From the NCBI GenBank assembly GCA_015680685.1, contig MNCI01022125.1, positions 291,699 to 355,698 on the forward strand: a stretch of 64,000 nt of DNA. The letters are read 5' to 3'. The number at the start of each line of letters is the position of its first letter. Positions within the stretch are counted from its first letter, which is position 1. Shown here piece by piece: positions 1 through 12,200 of the stretch. Under the pieces are notes generated by a model. That model saw nothing but the letters and a program-made list of their open reading frames with translations, did not search any database and had not been told where the DNA came from. Position numbers and translations under genes: made by a program. The stretch is from Gnetum montanum (lineage: Eukaryota > Streptophyta > Gnetopsida > Gnetales > Gnetaceae).

Positions 1-1620
1 GATATATGACATGATGTAGACAAGTGGAATGTTAGGTGTGATATTGATGAGACTACCATTATCAGAATATTATATTTTATGGGCTTATTGTCACATGAGA
101 GTTTTTGGGACTTCTAAATATTACAGGTTGTAGTTAAATATTATTATTTATTATTTTATTAATTAAATTTTAAACACACATAACTTTGCTTCCAAGAGTC
201 CAATTTGGGTGAAATTAGTGTTGTTGAGATCGTCTTGGGAAGTACTCTCTAATCGTGAAAATTGGTTCTCTTTAGGCATATATCACTTTGGAGGTTACAA
301 TAGTGGTCATTTTTGCGAAATTATATGTAGTTCAAGAAGTATGGTTGTGGCACAAAATTTTGTTTTGTCAAGTCATGGCATTCTTTTCATGGAATGGATG
401 TGACTATTAGGTGTGGATGTATGTGGTCATGTTATGTTTGTTTTGAAAGTGTTATGCTTGCAGCATGTGTTAGCTTAAGCTAGCCTGGAAGTGTACGTCT
501 TCGCAATGATGCTTGTAATAGTCATTGGCAGATGGTACTAGCATAAGGGTGTAGACCAGCTGGTGATGAGGCACCCTGGAGATACTTGTGGATTGACCAC
601 TGTGATGCATCACTGAGGCTTCTATCTCAGGCCTCATCTTGAGAGTGGGAGAGCATAGGTGTGTTTGTCCCTCCAACTGGTACGTGACATTGGTGTGTTT
701 GTCCCTATAGCCAGCCCTTCAAAAAGCTAGTGGTTGTGGATCACAGGTTGATAGACCCTAGCACCAATTGGGTAAATAAAAGACTAATAAAAGACCTACA
801 AGCAAGTGATTGAGTATGACTACTCATGACAACATGTCACATGCTACACTGAGTGTGAATATGCTAGCAACCACATGGGCCATGTATAAGATAGTATCGG
901 TTTGTGAGTCATAGCGTTGATAATATAGACCTTATGATTGATCTATGATTGTGTGGTCCACATGTTTTTTGATGGTATGGAGTGGGTATGATAGCATGGG
1001 CATGATAGTGGAGATGCATGTGGAGTGGTGTAATGGATATATAAATTGATTATGTTAGACAGTGATTTTATCTATGATTGTATGATAGCCATCTTTTCTC
1101 TTTAGTAATGATTATGCAAGTGCTATGCACACAACTGACAATTGGTGCAAGTTGCTTATACCCCATTCCTCTCCTTCAGTGCAGCACTTGTTGACCATCT
1201 AGCAAAGAAAGTGTAAAAGCTTCCCACTGACTTTATTTAGCTATAGGTGGAAGTTGTAGGGATGCATGCAAGCATTGAGAGAGAGCAAAGGAGAGGGAAA
1301 TCTTCGAGGATTGGTTAATATATATTTCCTTGTCACTGTACTCTTATGTATATGGTGATGATGTTTATGTCTATGTATCATATGAGAGTAGTATAGATTT
1401 TTGGTTTATGTAGAGATACTTAGTTTTATAAAATGAAATGTATGTTTAGTCCTTGGTTTGGCATGGATTTTTGTGTAGTTTGACCTTCCATTGTATATAT
1501 ATATATATAGTGGTTTATGCATTATAATCTTCCCGTTTGTCATACTTCCATTGTGTTATTACAAGTGATCCTAGGCATCACTCCACCCTAGCTAGGTTTA
1601 TGATAGGGTGGGGTGTTACA
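1..1620 (-). mobile_element. Probable degenerate LTR sequence, boundary at 1620
   Basis: No coding region is recognisable here. The stretch ends on the plus strand with GGGTGGGGTGTTACA. Read on the minus strand this is TGTAACACCCCACCC, a common start of plant Ty3-type LTRs. The other end was not located; the LTR may begin anywhere between about 400 and 900. There is a short internal near-repeat around GTGTGTTTGTCCCT (658-705). The call rests on the terminal motif only. Confidence 0.35.
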
Positions 1621-1623
1621 ATT

Positions 1624-1700
1624 ATATTTCATGAAAATGTAATATCTGTCCAATAGATCCTATGGGTCTTTAGATGTAATAAAGCTTCATTTCATTTCAT
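1624..1700 (+). repeat. Dispersed repeat ending in a TTCAT tail, copy 1
   Basis: About 77 bp that recurs in the opposite orientation at 33182-33269. The shared core includes GTCCAATAGATCCTATGGGT and ends in repeated TTCAT units. A short repeat tail of this kind is typical of the 3' end of a LINE or of a SINE mobilised by one. No reverse transcriptase of matching orientation lies upstream, because the preceding sequence is the LTR that ends at 1620. Confidence 0.6.
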
Positions 1701-2780
1701 ATTTCCTTCTGATATTGTAAAATCACAATCTTTAACATGTACCACACTTTAAAAAGGTCTATTATTATTTTGAAAAAATTGATATTTTAATTTTATGATT
1801 TTTATAATCTCCATCTTAGATTTGAACATGAGATCACACTCTTTAAAAAACACAAATCAGAACACAGACTCACTGTTTTCAATGTTTTCCTTTTGCCAAT
1901 ATACCTGGCAATATCATAAATCCGTCAACCAATTCTTTTAGTGGGCCTCTAGAACATGACAGAAATAGTGAACCATACACAAACTGTAGATCCCAAATTC
2001 AGCTCACTAAAACAAAACCTGATTAAAACGTACGAGAGTTCCTTTCTGCATGTATACTTTTTTAATCATGGTATTTCTAAAACGAACAAATTCTGTTCCT
2101 AGTTTTCAACAATATCTTCTACTAAATCTGTTTCTGATGCAGAATTATCTGAAATTTATATTTTTTATCAAAATTTAGTCCTTTTCTGGAATGTTTTTCA
2201 TTTTCCTATTGTTTGGTAGATTTGAGTAAATGTGCTTCAATCAACCCATCAAAATCACATCCTACACTTTTTCGACAATAACGGTACACCTTGGACATGG
2301 GCAAAGCTTAAACAATGCAAAAATCAACCTATGAAGAAATACATAACCATCCCACTAAGTCCAAAGCCTTCGCATAATCTTCAGGCTAAAATGCCAGCTT
2401 GGAACAAGGTTTGCTCTTACAACACTTAAAAACATTAACAATTTGACTTCTTAAATCATGGAAAATATTTTTTTGATTCCCAAGTGAACTGGTTACAAAA
2501 GTGTGATTGCAACCTGTGCATTAGGCCGAGATTGGTTTGCTTGCCATAATCCTCATTTAACAACCTATAATTTTTAGAAAGACAAGAACAACCTCGGCTT
2601 TATTAATAATTGTTCTACCAACACAGAAAAGTAGTGGGTAGCAGGTCACAAATCACAACGAGCATTCAGTAAATGTTCTAGATAACTGAATGATCTTAAG
2701 CCCAAAAATGGGGACACAACCTAACCAACATAGCTAACATACGCAACATGGTAAATACTGCATTTTCTATGGGGTCCTAC
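1701..2780. other. Non-coding, nothing recognised
   Basis: AT-rich sequence with only short open frames and no recognisable protein, RNA or terminal repeat. Confidence 0.4.
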
Positions 2781-2915
2781 CAACAAGTAAACCGTCAAGT
2801 GGATTCATGAGTATCTGAATTGCTGCTACGCAACTCAAATAGTACTTGACATCTTGCTCTAGTGCTGGATATGCTTTCTCATGAGGACGAGGTGATTGGA
2901 TCGTACCCAAGCATA
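2781..2915 (-). CDS. Possible orphan exon, unknown protein
   Basis: A 135-bp open segment on the minus strand is bounded by a good acceptor (ACATTTCAG before TATGC) and a GT donor (TTGTTG/GTAGGA). Its length is a multiple of three, so it could be spliced in or out without a frame change. The reading includes RPHEKAYPALEQDVKYYLSC and NPLDGLLVG, which look like real protein rather than AT-rich noise, but I do not recognise the family. No second exon of the same gene was found nearby. It may belong to a gene extending beyond the left edge, or be a chance open frame or a captured exon. Confidence 0.25.
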
Positions 2916-2949
2916 CTGAAATGTGTGGCAATATCCACCGCAGAGACAA

Positions 2950-4427
2950 GATTTCTTATGCATGGCTGGTGAAAGCTAATTTGATTCGGAAATATGCTGC
3001 TCTAAATTCTAAAAACAACATTTTCTTGAAACAGGTAAAAAAATTATTATTTCTGAATCCAACATGATTTTAAAAAACAAAACACCATTAGTAAGACTTA
3101 AACATAATAAACTGCATCAGAAAATCTTCAATAATAATGTAATGGAGCTTGTAAAGATCTGAATACCGTGAGCCCAAGAGACACGACTATAAAACTAAAG
3201 GGAAAGGGTGTCAGTTTACATGGATTGTTCAGCACGTAGAGTTTGAGCAAGCTTGATCTTTTACGGTGGAGTACTATGCTGTACAGTGTGAGGGATCAGA
3301 GTGTCCTCATTCACTAGAATAATTATTTGCTTCCGTATTTGCAGTCTACAAGTGAAACATTGCCGCAGTTCATCGTATTATTGTCTTAGAATTGTGATGG
3401 CTCACTCCTGTTACCTTTATTGGCATTTTGCGTAATACATTTCCTTGAACTATACATTTCCTTGAACTAACGGATATATGGCGAAAAACACAGCGCCAAT
3501 GCTCTTCTTTCCAAGCACTTGTCTTTCTCAAATTACAGGTCTATTGTCACCCAATTTTTTTCTGACACTTTGATAATCTAAGAAGCACAACGTGGTGTGC
3601 ATGTATGCTAGCTGAATATCTCTCGCAATGGCAGTCTAACAGTCAAAATCGTGTGCCGAAACAAAACAGCGAAAGTAGAACATACACTAATGGCATATGC
3701 TGTTCAAAAAGTTATGTGGCTTGTGAAGTAATTCAACGCTTTCACATCCCCACATTTTATTCCTGTTTCTATTTTCAGGAACAGCTAAAGCGTTGTGGCA
3801 AATAGCTCAGAATCCTGTACAGCGCCGATGAAGGCAGCTGTGCAGTGACTGCAATCTACCGTCTTATGTCATATCTTTAAAAAGAGGAAAAAATGTTTGA
3901 ATTCAGGTTAACGGGAGACTCAAACAAAACAACTTCGCCGTCAAGGGAAGCAACGTTACAAATAGGATTGTTGACGTTCAGGGAACCTGCCATTAAGAGG
4001 TACCATGTGAGAAAATTTTCTGGTAAATTTAGGTTGTTGTCTATTATGTTTACAATGTGTAAATTTACTTCAGTCTTCAAAATGTTAGATGAGTCATCAT
4101 CAAATCCATAATTTCTGAATTTATCCATATAACCAAGGAATTATAATTAATATAATGGCTGTTTCTGCTTGTATCATGTACGTTGATCTAGTTTTTGAAC
4201 TGAACCGACCCTATAATGTTGTGACTGAATAGGTTTATGTCTCTGAAATTTAACTGCATTTTGCTTTTGGAAACTGGACACTTTTATTACATCAGGAAAT
4301 CGCAAGGATTTGTTGGGCAGTTACAAAGGTTCAACATATTTTTGAAGAAAGTTGAAAACATCATTGATGTAATGCCCCAAACAAATTTGAAAGAAAACAA
4401 TCATCATATTACAATTTATATTATAAT
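2950..4427. other. Non-coding, nothing recognised
   Basis: A pair of overlapping antisense open frames at 3877-4128 has no recognisable domain. The part next to 4428 is probably the 3' UTR of the LINE that reads leftward into it. Confidence 0.35.
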
Positions 4428-7400
4428 TCATTCAAATGTGAGCCAAAGATGGGCAAAATAAAAAATGTGTTCTTCATCTTCTATGCTTTGTTTGCATAAT
4501 CTACAAATACACTCTTCTCTCAGTAAATTGATCCAACAACTTGTCTCAATAAAGAGATGATGAGAGCCCATTCTTGTTCTAGCAATTTAATTCCTTAAAT
4601 GAATAGGAATAGCTTAGAATTGATAATTTTGAGTACTAGATAACAAACCTCCTCTAACAAAATGCAAATAAAAATGCTTTTTCCCTTATATGTTCAACCA
4701 AACTTTAGCCAAGACCTTTTTTTATAGTTTTCAGGAAGAGCCTTTTGTTTAAAGGAAGACCCTCTATTGCATTATTCCATGACTAAAACCATAATTTTCC
4801 TTGATGCAACCATCCATTTTCTTGTATAGCATTCATTATCTCCTTAGCATAATTGACTTTTGTTGGAAAAATGAAGCCAAATACATTAATTGTTGTATTT
4901 CCTTTTAAGTTGCATTTAATGTGAGGATGTGTTTTATCCCACATGTATTAGGATTGGGGTTTGGTCCTCATGTTTCTTCATAAATAGAAGGCTTGGGGTA
5001 GCCTTTAGTGTGTGCTTCAAAGTGAAAGCATTGTATCAAGGTTTTACCTTGGAGACGTGAGTCTTGTTGGTGTTGATCTGAGGTCTGTTGGAATAACAGA
5101 TTGTGTGTTTGAAAAGTTGCAAGGACGGCTTGTGTCCTTAAGATTTGAGAAGAATAGAAGGCAGATCAGCATTGTTGTGGAAGTAGGGTAAAAGGGGCAC
5201 GAACCACGTAACTCTCTGTGTTCTTGTGCTATTTCCTTTTTACTGTTTTCAATCGGCTTTCATTCTATTATCACAGCAAATGTTTGCTAGAGTTTGGAAT
5301 GTTTTGAGAGTGGTTTATAGTGTTTCTTACAGTGCAATATTTTGCCTCTAATAATTTATTTAGATCTATAGGGTTTTTAATAATTTCTCTAGAGCATTTG
5401 TAGTGTGTTTTCAGATCTGTGTTTTTCATATCTGTGTTTTCAGATCTAATTGTTTTCAGATCTGATTATAACAACTTCCTCCATGTGACTTCACTTTTGA
5501 GTATAAGCAATAAATTGACAAAGGGCTTCAACTTCAAAAGGAAGCAAATCTCCTTCTAAAATTAAGACATTATAAAAAGTTTGCATTTTTACTTGAAATT
5601 CACATACAAGAAACTGTTTTGAACATGCTCTAATTTTTTATAATTATACATGGAAAGAGAAGGTCCCCATGCAACACAGCAACATAATATAGGTTGAACA
5701 AGAGTACAAAAAAGTTTTCTTTTGATCTTCCATGCCAAAATTTGTTTCGTACTGCAATTATTTCTTAAAGCAAATAGAGCTTGAATGCTACTTGAAACCC
5801 TTTGAGTAGTGAGGGTATTCCAACTATAATTACTAGCAAATTCAACTCCCAAATATTTATAAGATTCACATATATTAAGTCTTTTTTTCTCCAAGGAAAA
5901 AATTGCAATTTCTATTTCTAGTACCATAAATTAGAATTTTAGTCTTATCAATATTAACTTTCATACCAAAATGGTTACAATAGTCATGAAGAATTTGAAG
6001 CATATAATTTAATCCTGTAGCTGATTTTACAATCAAGGCAACATCATCTGCAAAGAGACGCATGTTAAAAAATAATCCATTTGCTGAGATAGCATGATTA
6101 GAGGCATTTTGCATCCATTCATCTATTTCATTTATAATATGTCAAAAAGGGTAGGGGACAACAAACAACCTTGTTTAACCCTACCTAAGCTATTGATAAT
6201 TGTTCCTTCTCCAGTAAGATTATCTTCAATAAGAATGTTAGCTGTCTCATAGATTCATTTAGCAGTAGATATGAGATCTTGTAAAATGTTAATGCTATCT
6301 AATCTCTTTGAAAGTTTATCTCCAGCAACAAAATTAGAAGCCTTGGAAAAATCAACAAAATAGATAAAAGTTGTATGGTTGGGCCTTTTTGCATTCTCTA
6401 CATAATAATGCAAAGTTATCAAATGGTCTAGAGTAGAATGATTCCTCCTAAAGCCTACTTGTGACTAAGCATGAAGACCTTGGGTTTCTACCCATGAACT
6501 AATTTGATTCTCCAAAATAGTATCTAAAAGCTTAATGAAAACTAAATTGATTGCAATCAATTAATAATTATTAAGATCTATCCTACCTCATTTTTTGAAA
6601 AGCTCTACTAGAATACTAGGAGCAATCCAAAAAAGGTCGAAGCCCTTATTAAGAAGGTTGCATGCTACTTTCCACACCAATGGACCACCCCATTTAAGAA
6701 GCTCTGCATATAATCCATTAACATCATCCCCTTTCCTAAAATATAACTTTTGAATTCTTCCAAAAATATCATCAAGGAATAACTCAAAAAAAATAGAGTT
6801 ATCTTACACAATAAGGGGAGCCTCTTAATTAAAAAGGTCATTGAAGAAAGTCTGAATAATAGATAAGGAAAAATCTCAACCATTTTGCTATCTATCTCAT
6901 AAGAGATTACAAAAGCTTTTTGAATTTGATTAGAGCTCACTAATCATTCTTTCCTACTTTTCTTTAATAAACTTCCTATTTGTAAATCGAATAAGCTTTC
7001 TATAATTCTCCAACACTAAAACATCTTTACAAATTGTCAAATAGTCCATATCCAACCAAGGTTTCCTACAAGCATGCCTCTTCTTAATCAACACTTGAGC
7101 AACTGTAGACAAAAGAACATTTGTCAAATCTAGCTCACTGTTATTGTTGACCAACATACTGGCCACTTTTGTGAGATGATGAGTTCTACATTTCTTGTAA
7201 TGAATACAGCAAATTTAAGCAACAATATTGAATTTTAGGTAATGATGAAGAGATTCTAGGAGTTTTCTTCCACTTGAAAGTTTTTCACTACATCTATATT
7301 ATGATGAGTAGATAAGAGAAAATCAATGCAAGAGTTACCTTGGTACCCAAGAAAGGTGAAATGAGAGGAGGAAAGAAATTTGCTAATACCATTAAGGATT

Positions 7401-7996
7401 AAAAAATCAAAGGAACAACCCTATTCTAAGAAATGAATGCCCCTCTAATTTGTAATATAATCAATAAGCAATCTTTCATGAACTAAATAAAGTTATTCAT
7501 TGAACTTTAATTGAGAATTCCAAACAAGCCTTTGAATCTGACCTTGTCCAACATGAACATTAAAATCTCCATAAAGAAAAACTTTACCAAGTATGGAGAA
7601 TTCTACAATATCTTGACCCAAGTACTTAAAAGGATGCTCTTGTGAAAAAATAGCAAAATTGTAAATAAAAGAATCCCTCATAGCAAAATAACAAAAAACA
7701 ATATAAAGAACATATAAAATGTCTTGACCTTTAACCCGCAAATATTGGTTATCATCATCAACTTTGTGCACCTTAATGGAATAATCTTTAGACTTTTTAA
7801 TTAAACAAGCAATACCAACACACGATCTACCCCTCACCTTGGAACACTTATTTATAATAGAAATGATATGAAAGCCTAAAATAAATATAACTGGAGAATT
7901 TTCTTTTTCCCAAGTTTTAGCAAAAATTAATGGACCAAAATCACTAAAAGAATGACAAGTAACTTTGTTAGCCAATAAACCTAAACCACATGTAAT
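4428..7996 (-). pseudogene. LINE-B ORF2 (endonuclease and reverse transcriptase), decayed
   Basis: Read on the minus strand, the endonuclease part (about 7975-7493) carries the metal-site motif LYGDFNVHVGQ. The reverse transcriptase fingers/palm region follows, with VKQGCLLSPTLF near 6170 and LFADDVALI near 6050, in which the two aspartates are catalytic. The thumb/connection part (5927-5589) contains YKYLGVEF and an LVQPILCCCVAWG segment. After the inserted LTR comes RMGSHHLFIET and a C-x2-C...H motif (ICRLCKQSIEDEEHIF) near 4460-4520. The frame is split by several stops and shifts, so it is a dead copy. The GSH-IET and VKQGCLLSPTLF signatures fit I/Jockey/RTE-like clades better than plant L1; the exact clade is inference. 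Confidence 0.7.
4861..5473 (+). mobile_element. Solo LTR, copia-like, inserted in LINE-B
   Basis: The segment starts with TGTTGGAAAAATG, a typical Ty1/copia LTR start, and ends GATTATAACA, giving TG...CA ends. It has a TATA-like CATAAATAGAAGGC about 120 bp in. It is flanked by ACTTT (4856-4860) and ACTTC (5474-5478), a 5-bp target duplication with one mismatch. The LINE-B reading frame continues across the site when the LTR is removed, which supports these limits. No internal region or second LTR is present. Confidence 0.7.
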
Positions 7997-8030
7997 AGAA
8001 GAAGATCCCTATTTTGGGGGATTTGCCCTT

Positions 8031-8508
8031 TCTTTGATGAAAGCAACATAGTAAATCCTGACATTGAAACCTCACTTCTTGTACTTCCCCAAATTACTAG
8101 AAATGGAATACGTTGTTTTTAACTCAGCCTTGGCATACAAAACACCAAATCCCAAATGACCAAAAAGCAAATCTGTGATCCACCAAATTGCCAAAAGACC
8201 AAATCACCCAATCACAGAATCACCAGAAATGCTGAATGGCCAAATTGCTCTGAAAGCTCAAATCAGATATGAAATCCACCAAATTGCCCAAATCCAGCCA
8301 AAGCCCTCACTTTTAAGCAACTGATTCACAGTTCTTGAATTTATACTGCGCTTCTGGCGTCACATGAATGTGCCCCATGGAATCGTTAACCATTCATAAA
8401 TGTACCACGCACGAAACTCTCCAAGCTTCGTGTTCTGTAATCAAAATGCATGCAGGAAGTAGGAAAAAGATAAATACAAATATTTCGCAAAGTTGAGGAA
8501 CATCGTGC
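8031..8508. other. Spacer between LINE-B and the decarboxylase exon
   Basis: Contains a run of short repeats built around CCAAATTGCCAAA-like words (about 8140-8300). If the exon at 8509-8652 is real, this is its intron 1. No further exon was seen. Confidence 0.35.
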
Positions 8509-8652
8509 CTGGACTTGACTGCGAACAGGGAACTTCTGAATATCCCGATAATAATCAGCAATAAAATCTACCATTTTGTGAGCGTGTTGTCGGAACTCTT
8601 CTGGATCCATAGGCTTCAAGCCGGAGCTCCCTGGCGCATCCCTGGAATACAT
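8509..8652 (-). CDS. Aromatic L-amino acid decarboxylase, first exon only
   Basis: The minus-strand ATG at 8652 opens a 48-codon reading that contains LKPMDPEEFRQHAHKMVDF, then IADYYRDIQKFPVRSQVQ. This is the conserved N-terminal segment of plant tyrosine/tryptophan/phenylalanine decarboxylases (PLP-dependent group II decarboxylases), which form aromatic amines or aldehydes. Similarity stops exactly at the point where family members continue PGYL; the base pair after that codon is GC, so a CAG/GC donor is possible. Family proteins have about 500 residues, and the PLP-lysine domain is missing. The rest is either off the left edge beyond the LINE insertions or lost. A TATA-like CTATATTAATA lies about 230 bp upstream (8883-8893). 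Confidence 0.6.
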
Positions 8653-9231
8653 TTTCCAATATTTATACAATATGAACCGAGCACTGTTTATTCCTGTGAT
8701 ATACAAATTGGAATTCAGAATCCTTACATGAGGACTATAACCAGCCTGCAGAGACGCGCGATTGCAGTTCACTGAATTCCCCGTTGCCAGGCTCGTTTTA
8801 TCCAGTAGAATACGACCCTGTTTTCAAGGAGTTGATCAGCGAGAAGGTCGGAACTTTAAAAATACACGTCATCAACAGTGTATTAATATAGACGGAGAAT
8901 CTCTGCAAGGAAGCTTTCCCTTTCTATTGTGAGGAGTCACTATTGGAACTCTCTCCATCCTTAATTGAGAGCTTTTTTCCTTATTTAATTCTATGTCATT
9001 TATTTTTGTAACCAATCGGCATGGGTGGACGTTTGGTGGTACCCCAATTTGGGGGGGTGGTGGGGGGGTTGTTAAGGTGAGCTACAAGCTAGAGAAGAAA
9101 AATAATAACCAAAACCTTAACAGAGCCCAATGTTGCAAGATGACCCCCCAGTCACCTGCAACAATACAAAAGCTTATCGCACCCCCTGGGACGACAGCTG
9201 AAAAAAGAGACCAATACAACTAATTCAAAAT

Positions 9232-12200
9232 TTAGAAAAAGGTAATATTATTGATAAAGCCTAGTTCTCGACATTGAAGTTGAACATTACTAACAATAGA
9301 GCATTTCATACCGTAGTCAAATTCATTGTCGTTTGTGTTGTGATACCAAGCATCTAGGCGACATTTCCAAATAAAGAAGATAATCTCGAATAAGAGTATT
9401 TTCCAGGGTTTTTGAAGGTGACGCTTAACACAATCATCTTGAAAGATACAGTGAGGAAAACCAATAGAATGGTTAGGAAGGAAAACTTGGAGAGATTGAC
9501 ACCATTTCCACATGTGTTGAGAGAATGAGCAATCCCAAAAGACATGTTGAAAAGAGTCATCCGCTTTACAAATGGGGCATTTAGGATGATCAATTCCTAA
9601 AAAAAGAAGCCTATGTCCAATGGGAAGACCTTGATGAACCAAGGACCAAAAAAAGAAACGGTGCTTAGGTTGGGCCTTGGAAGTTCAAATCCTACGAAAA
9701 ATTGTTTTCCATTGGTGGTCCTCAAGATGTAAACTCCAACGTCTATTTAGAGTGGAGAATTGAAAAACTTGCGCATGAAACCAAGATTTGGCTTTAGAGA
9801 TGCGTAAAGAGCGAAGAGGGGAACCGTCAGGCCAAAACTAATCATCATACCAAGGAGTATTAGTATGCATCTTATGCACAGCAAAGTTGGAAAGAACTTG
9901 CTCTATGTATTGGTAAATGACAATATCTTGTCTTTGAAACCCTCATTTAATTTTCGCATGTGTCCAAGAGAGGGTAGAAGAATCATTTCTAACAGTATAT
10001 AATTGATCAATATGGTGGAGATTGTGGTCAGCCAAACGATTGGCCCTATGAGAAAATTCATCATAAAGACAACCTCCATTCTTTTTAAATATAGGGGACC
10101 ACCAGATCGAGTGAGTCGATAGAGATTACAAGCTTATCTGGGAAGGTTTCCATTGCAACAAACCTCTAAGTTGGCTCCAACACCGCCAAATTTGCTTGAA
10201 CTAGAAAGAACCTTTGATCTTTTGAGAGTTTTTACTAATGATCCAATTGCTCCAATGAGTATTATATCATCTTTGGTGAATACCAAGACAAGAGATATTA
10301 TGCCTAAAAAGGATCTTCCAAGCTTCATCTCCTTCAATACATCAAGTCACCCATTTGGAGGCCAAGAGAATACTCTGGTGCTCAATAGAGGCAAGGCCTA
10401 AGTCCCCTTGTTCTTTACTTAAAGTGCAAGTGTCCCAAGCTACTCGATGAAAAGCTTTGTCATCATCCTTATCCCCCCAAAGGAAATTCCTAAGAATGTT
10501 GTTAATGCAATGAAAGGAAGATTTGGAAGGAGCCATAAAGGAAGAGTAATAGACATGAGTGGAGCTCAAAATATGATTAACTACGATAAATCTACTTGCA
10601 AGAGATAAGGGTTTAGAAGCCCATTTCAAAGCTTTATGTTTCACCTTTTCCACCACATTGTTCCATATGGTGAAATTATCAATAGGAGATAGCCACTTGA
10701 TATCAAAATGATAAGTACAAGGAGGCCTAGGAGAGAAGCTAGATCGGATGGCTTGCGTTTTGTTCCAATTGATCTTAGCTCCTGAGGCTCTACAGTAGAT
10801 ATCTATGCAGTGCAAGGAAGTGTTAAAATTATTATGGTCCTCGATCAAAGTGATAAAAGTATCATCTGCAAACTGGTTGTAAACAAGATCCTGTCCTTGT
10901 TGTGGAAGAGAGATACCTCTTAGCCACATAGATTCATTATGAGATCCAAGAACAGCTCCCAGAGCATCAACAGCTAGGATGAAAAGATAAGGGGCTAAAG
11001 GGCACCCTTGTCGAACTGATTTTTAAAGCTCAATGACCTTAGAGAAGGATTCGTTAATGCAAATGACTGAAGAAGCCTCTGACAAAACAAGATCGATATG
11101 TCTCTCAAAAACATTACCTAAGTTATGGTATTTGACTATACTTTTTAAAAACGACCAATCGAGCATGTCATAAGCTTTAGCAAAATCAAGCTTAAGAAGA
11201 ATGACGTTTTGATTAGTGGAAGAAGCCCAGTGCAAGCCCTCAATAGCAGTAACAACGTTGTCTAAAATATACCTGCCTTGAACAAAACCGGTTTGCTCCT
11301 TGCTTATAAGATGAGGAAGAAAAGATTTAAGTTTATAAGCTATAGCTTTGGCAATTATTTTATAGATGACATTTAAAAGAGTGATAGGACGCCAATTACT
11401 TATACTCATACGACCTCCTGACTTGGGGAGAAGCTTAATAATACCAGCATTAATCTGCCTACCAAAGGATCCTTCCCTAAGAGCTTCCTTATACACACTA
11501 TAAACAATGTCTTGAAGAGTAGGCTAGAATTTCTTAAAAAATTCTGTGGGAAGGCCATCCATACCAGGGGCTTTACCATCATGGAGTTGTTGAAGAGCAT
11601 TACCAAGATCCTGTTTGGAAAGAAGAGAAGCATCACCAAAGATGGAGCGATTAAAAGGTGTAATAGCTCCTAAACAAGTGTTAACAGCAATGGGGTCAAT
11701 CACCTCTTTTCGAAAAGTTCAAAAGTAGAACTCAAAGAAGGCCTGTAGAATGTCATCCTTGGAGGTAAAGATATTATCTTCAACTTGAATAGCTGGAATT
11801 TTATGGGACGGGTTCCCCCCTTTGAGGAGACGAAAAAAGCCCTTTGTAGCCTGGTCACCCATGCGAAGCCAAGAGAGACGAGCACGGAGGTGAGCACCTC
11901 TAGCTTCATAGTGATCCATTATACGTAGGTTCTCCTTGGCAAGTTTCAAACAACTAAAGTGAGCCTCAATAGCTTCATCTTTATTAATGGTATTTTGAAG
12001 TAAGGAAATTTCTTTATGAAGGTTGGACTTGTGAGAACTTAGTCGTGAAGCCACCAATTTACCTACATGTTTGGAAAACCGTTGGAGGCGGGTACAAGCA
12101 TTAGTCCACCAATCAATCCAACCATCTTCACCAAGGGGTTTAGAATACAAATTCCATATTTGCATCAATAGAGAGCAAAGGGAGTTACTGTGAAGAAAGG

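Larger units (their letters stand above)
4428..8030 (-). mobile_element. Degenerate LINE of non-L1 type (LINE-B)
   Basis: A minus-strand non-LTR retrotransposon. It contains an AP-type endonuclease remnant, a reverse transcriptase with an FADD catalytic box, and a C-terminal cysteine/histidine motif. An LTR of 613 bp (4861-5473) is inserted in the C-terminal part of ORF2; removing it and one copy of the target duplication restores an open frame across the junction. No poly-A tail or target duplication of the LINE itself was found. The protein motifs differ from those of the two L1-type LINE families elsewhere in this window. Confidence 0.75.

Noticed and set aside
3877-4128. 83-codon minus-strand frame
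   Set aside because: No recognisable motif, and an equally open antisense frame exists; not enough to call a gene.
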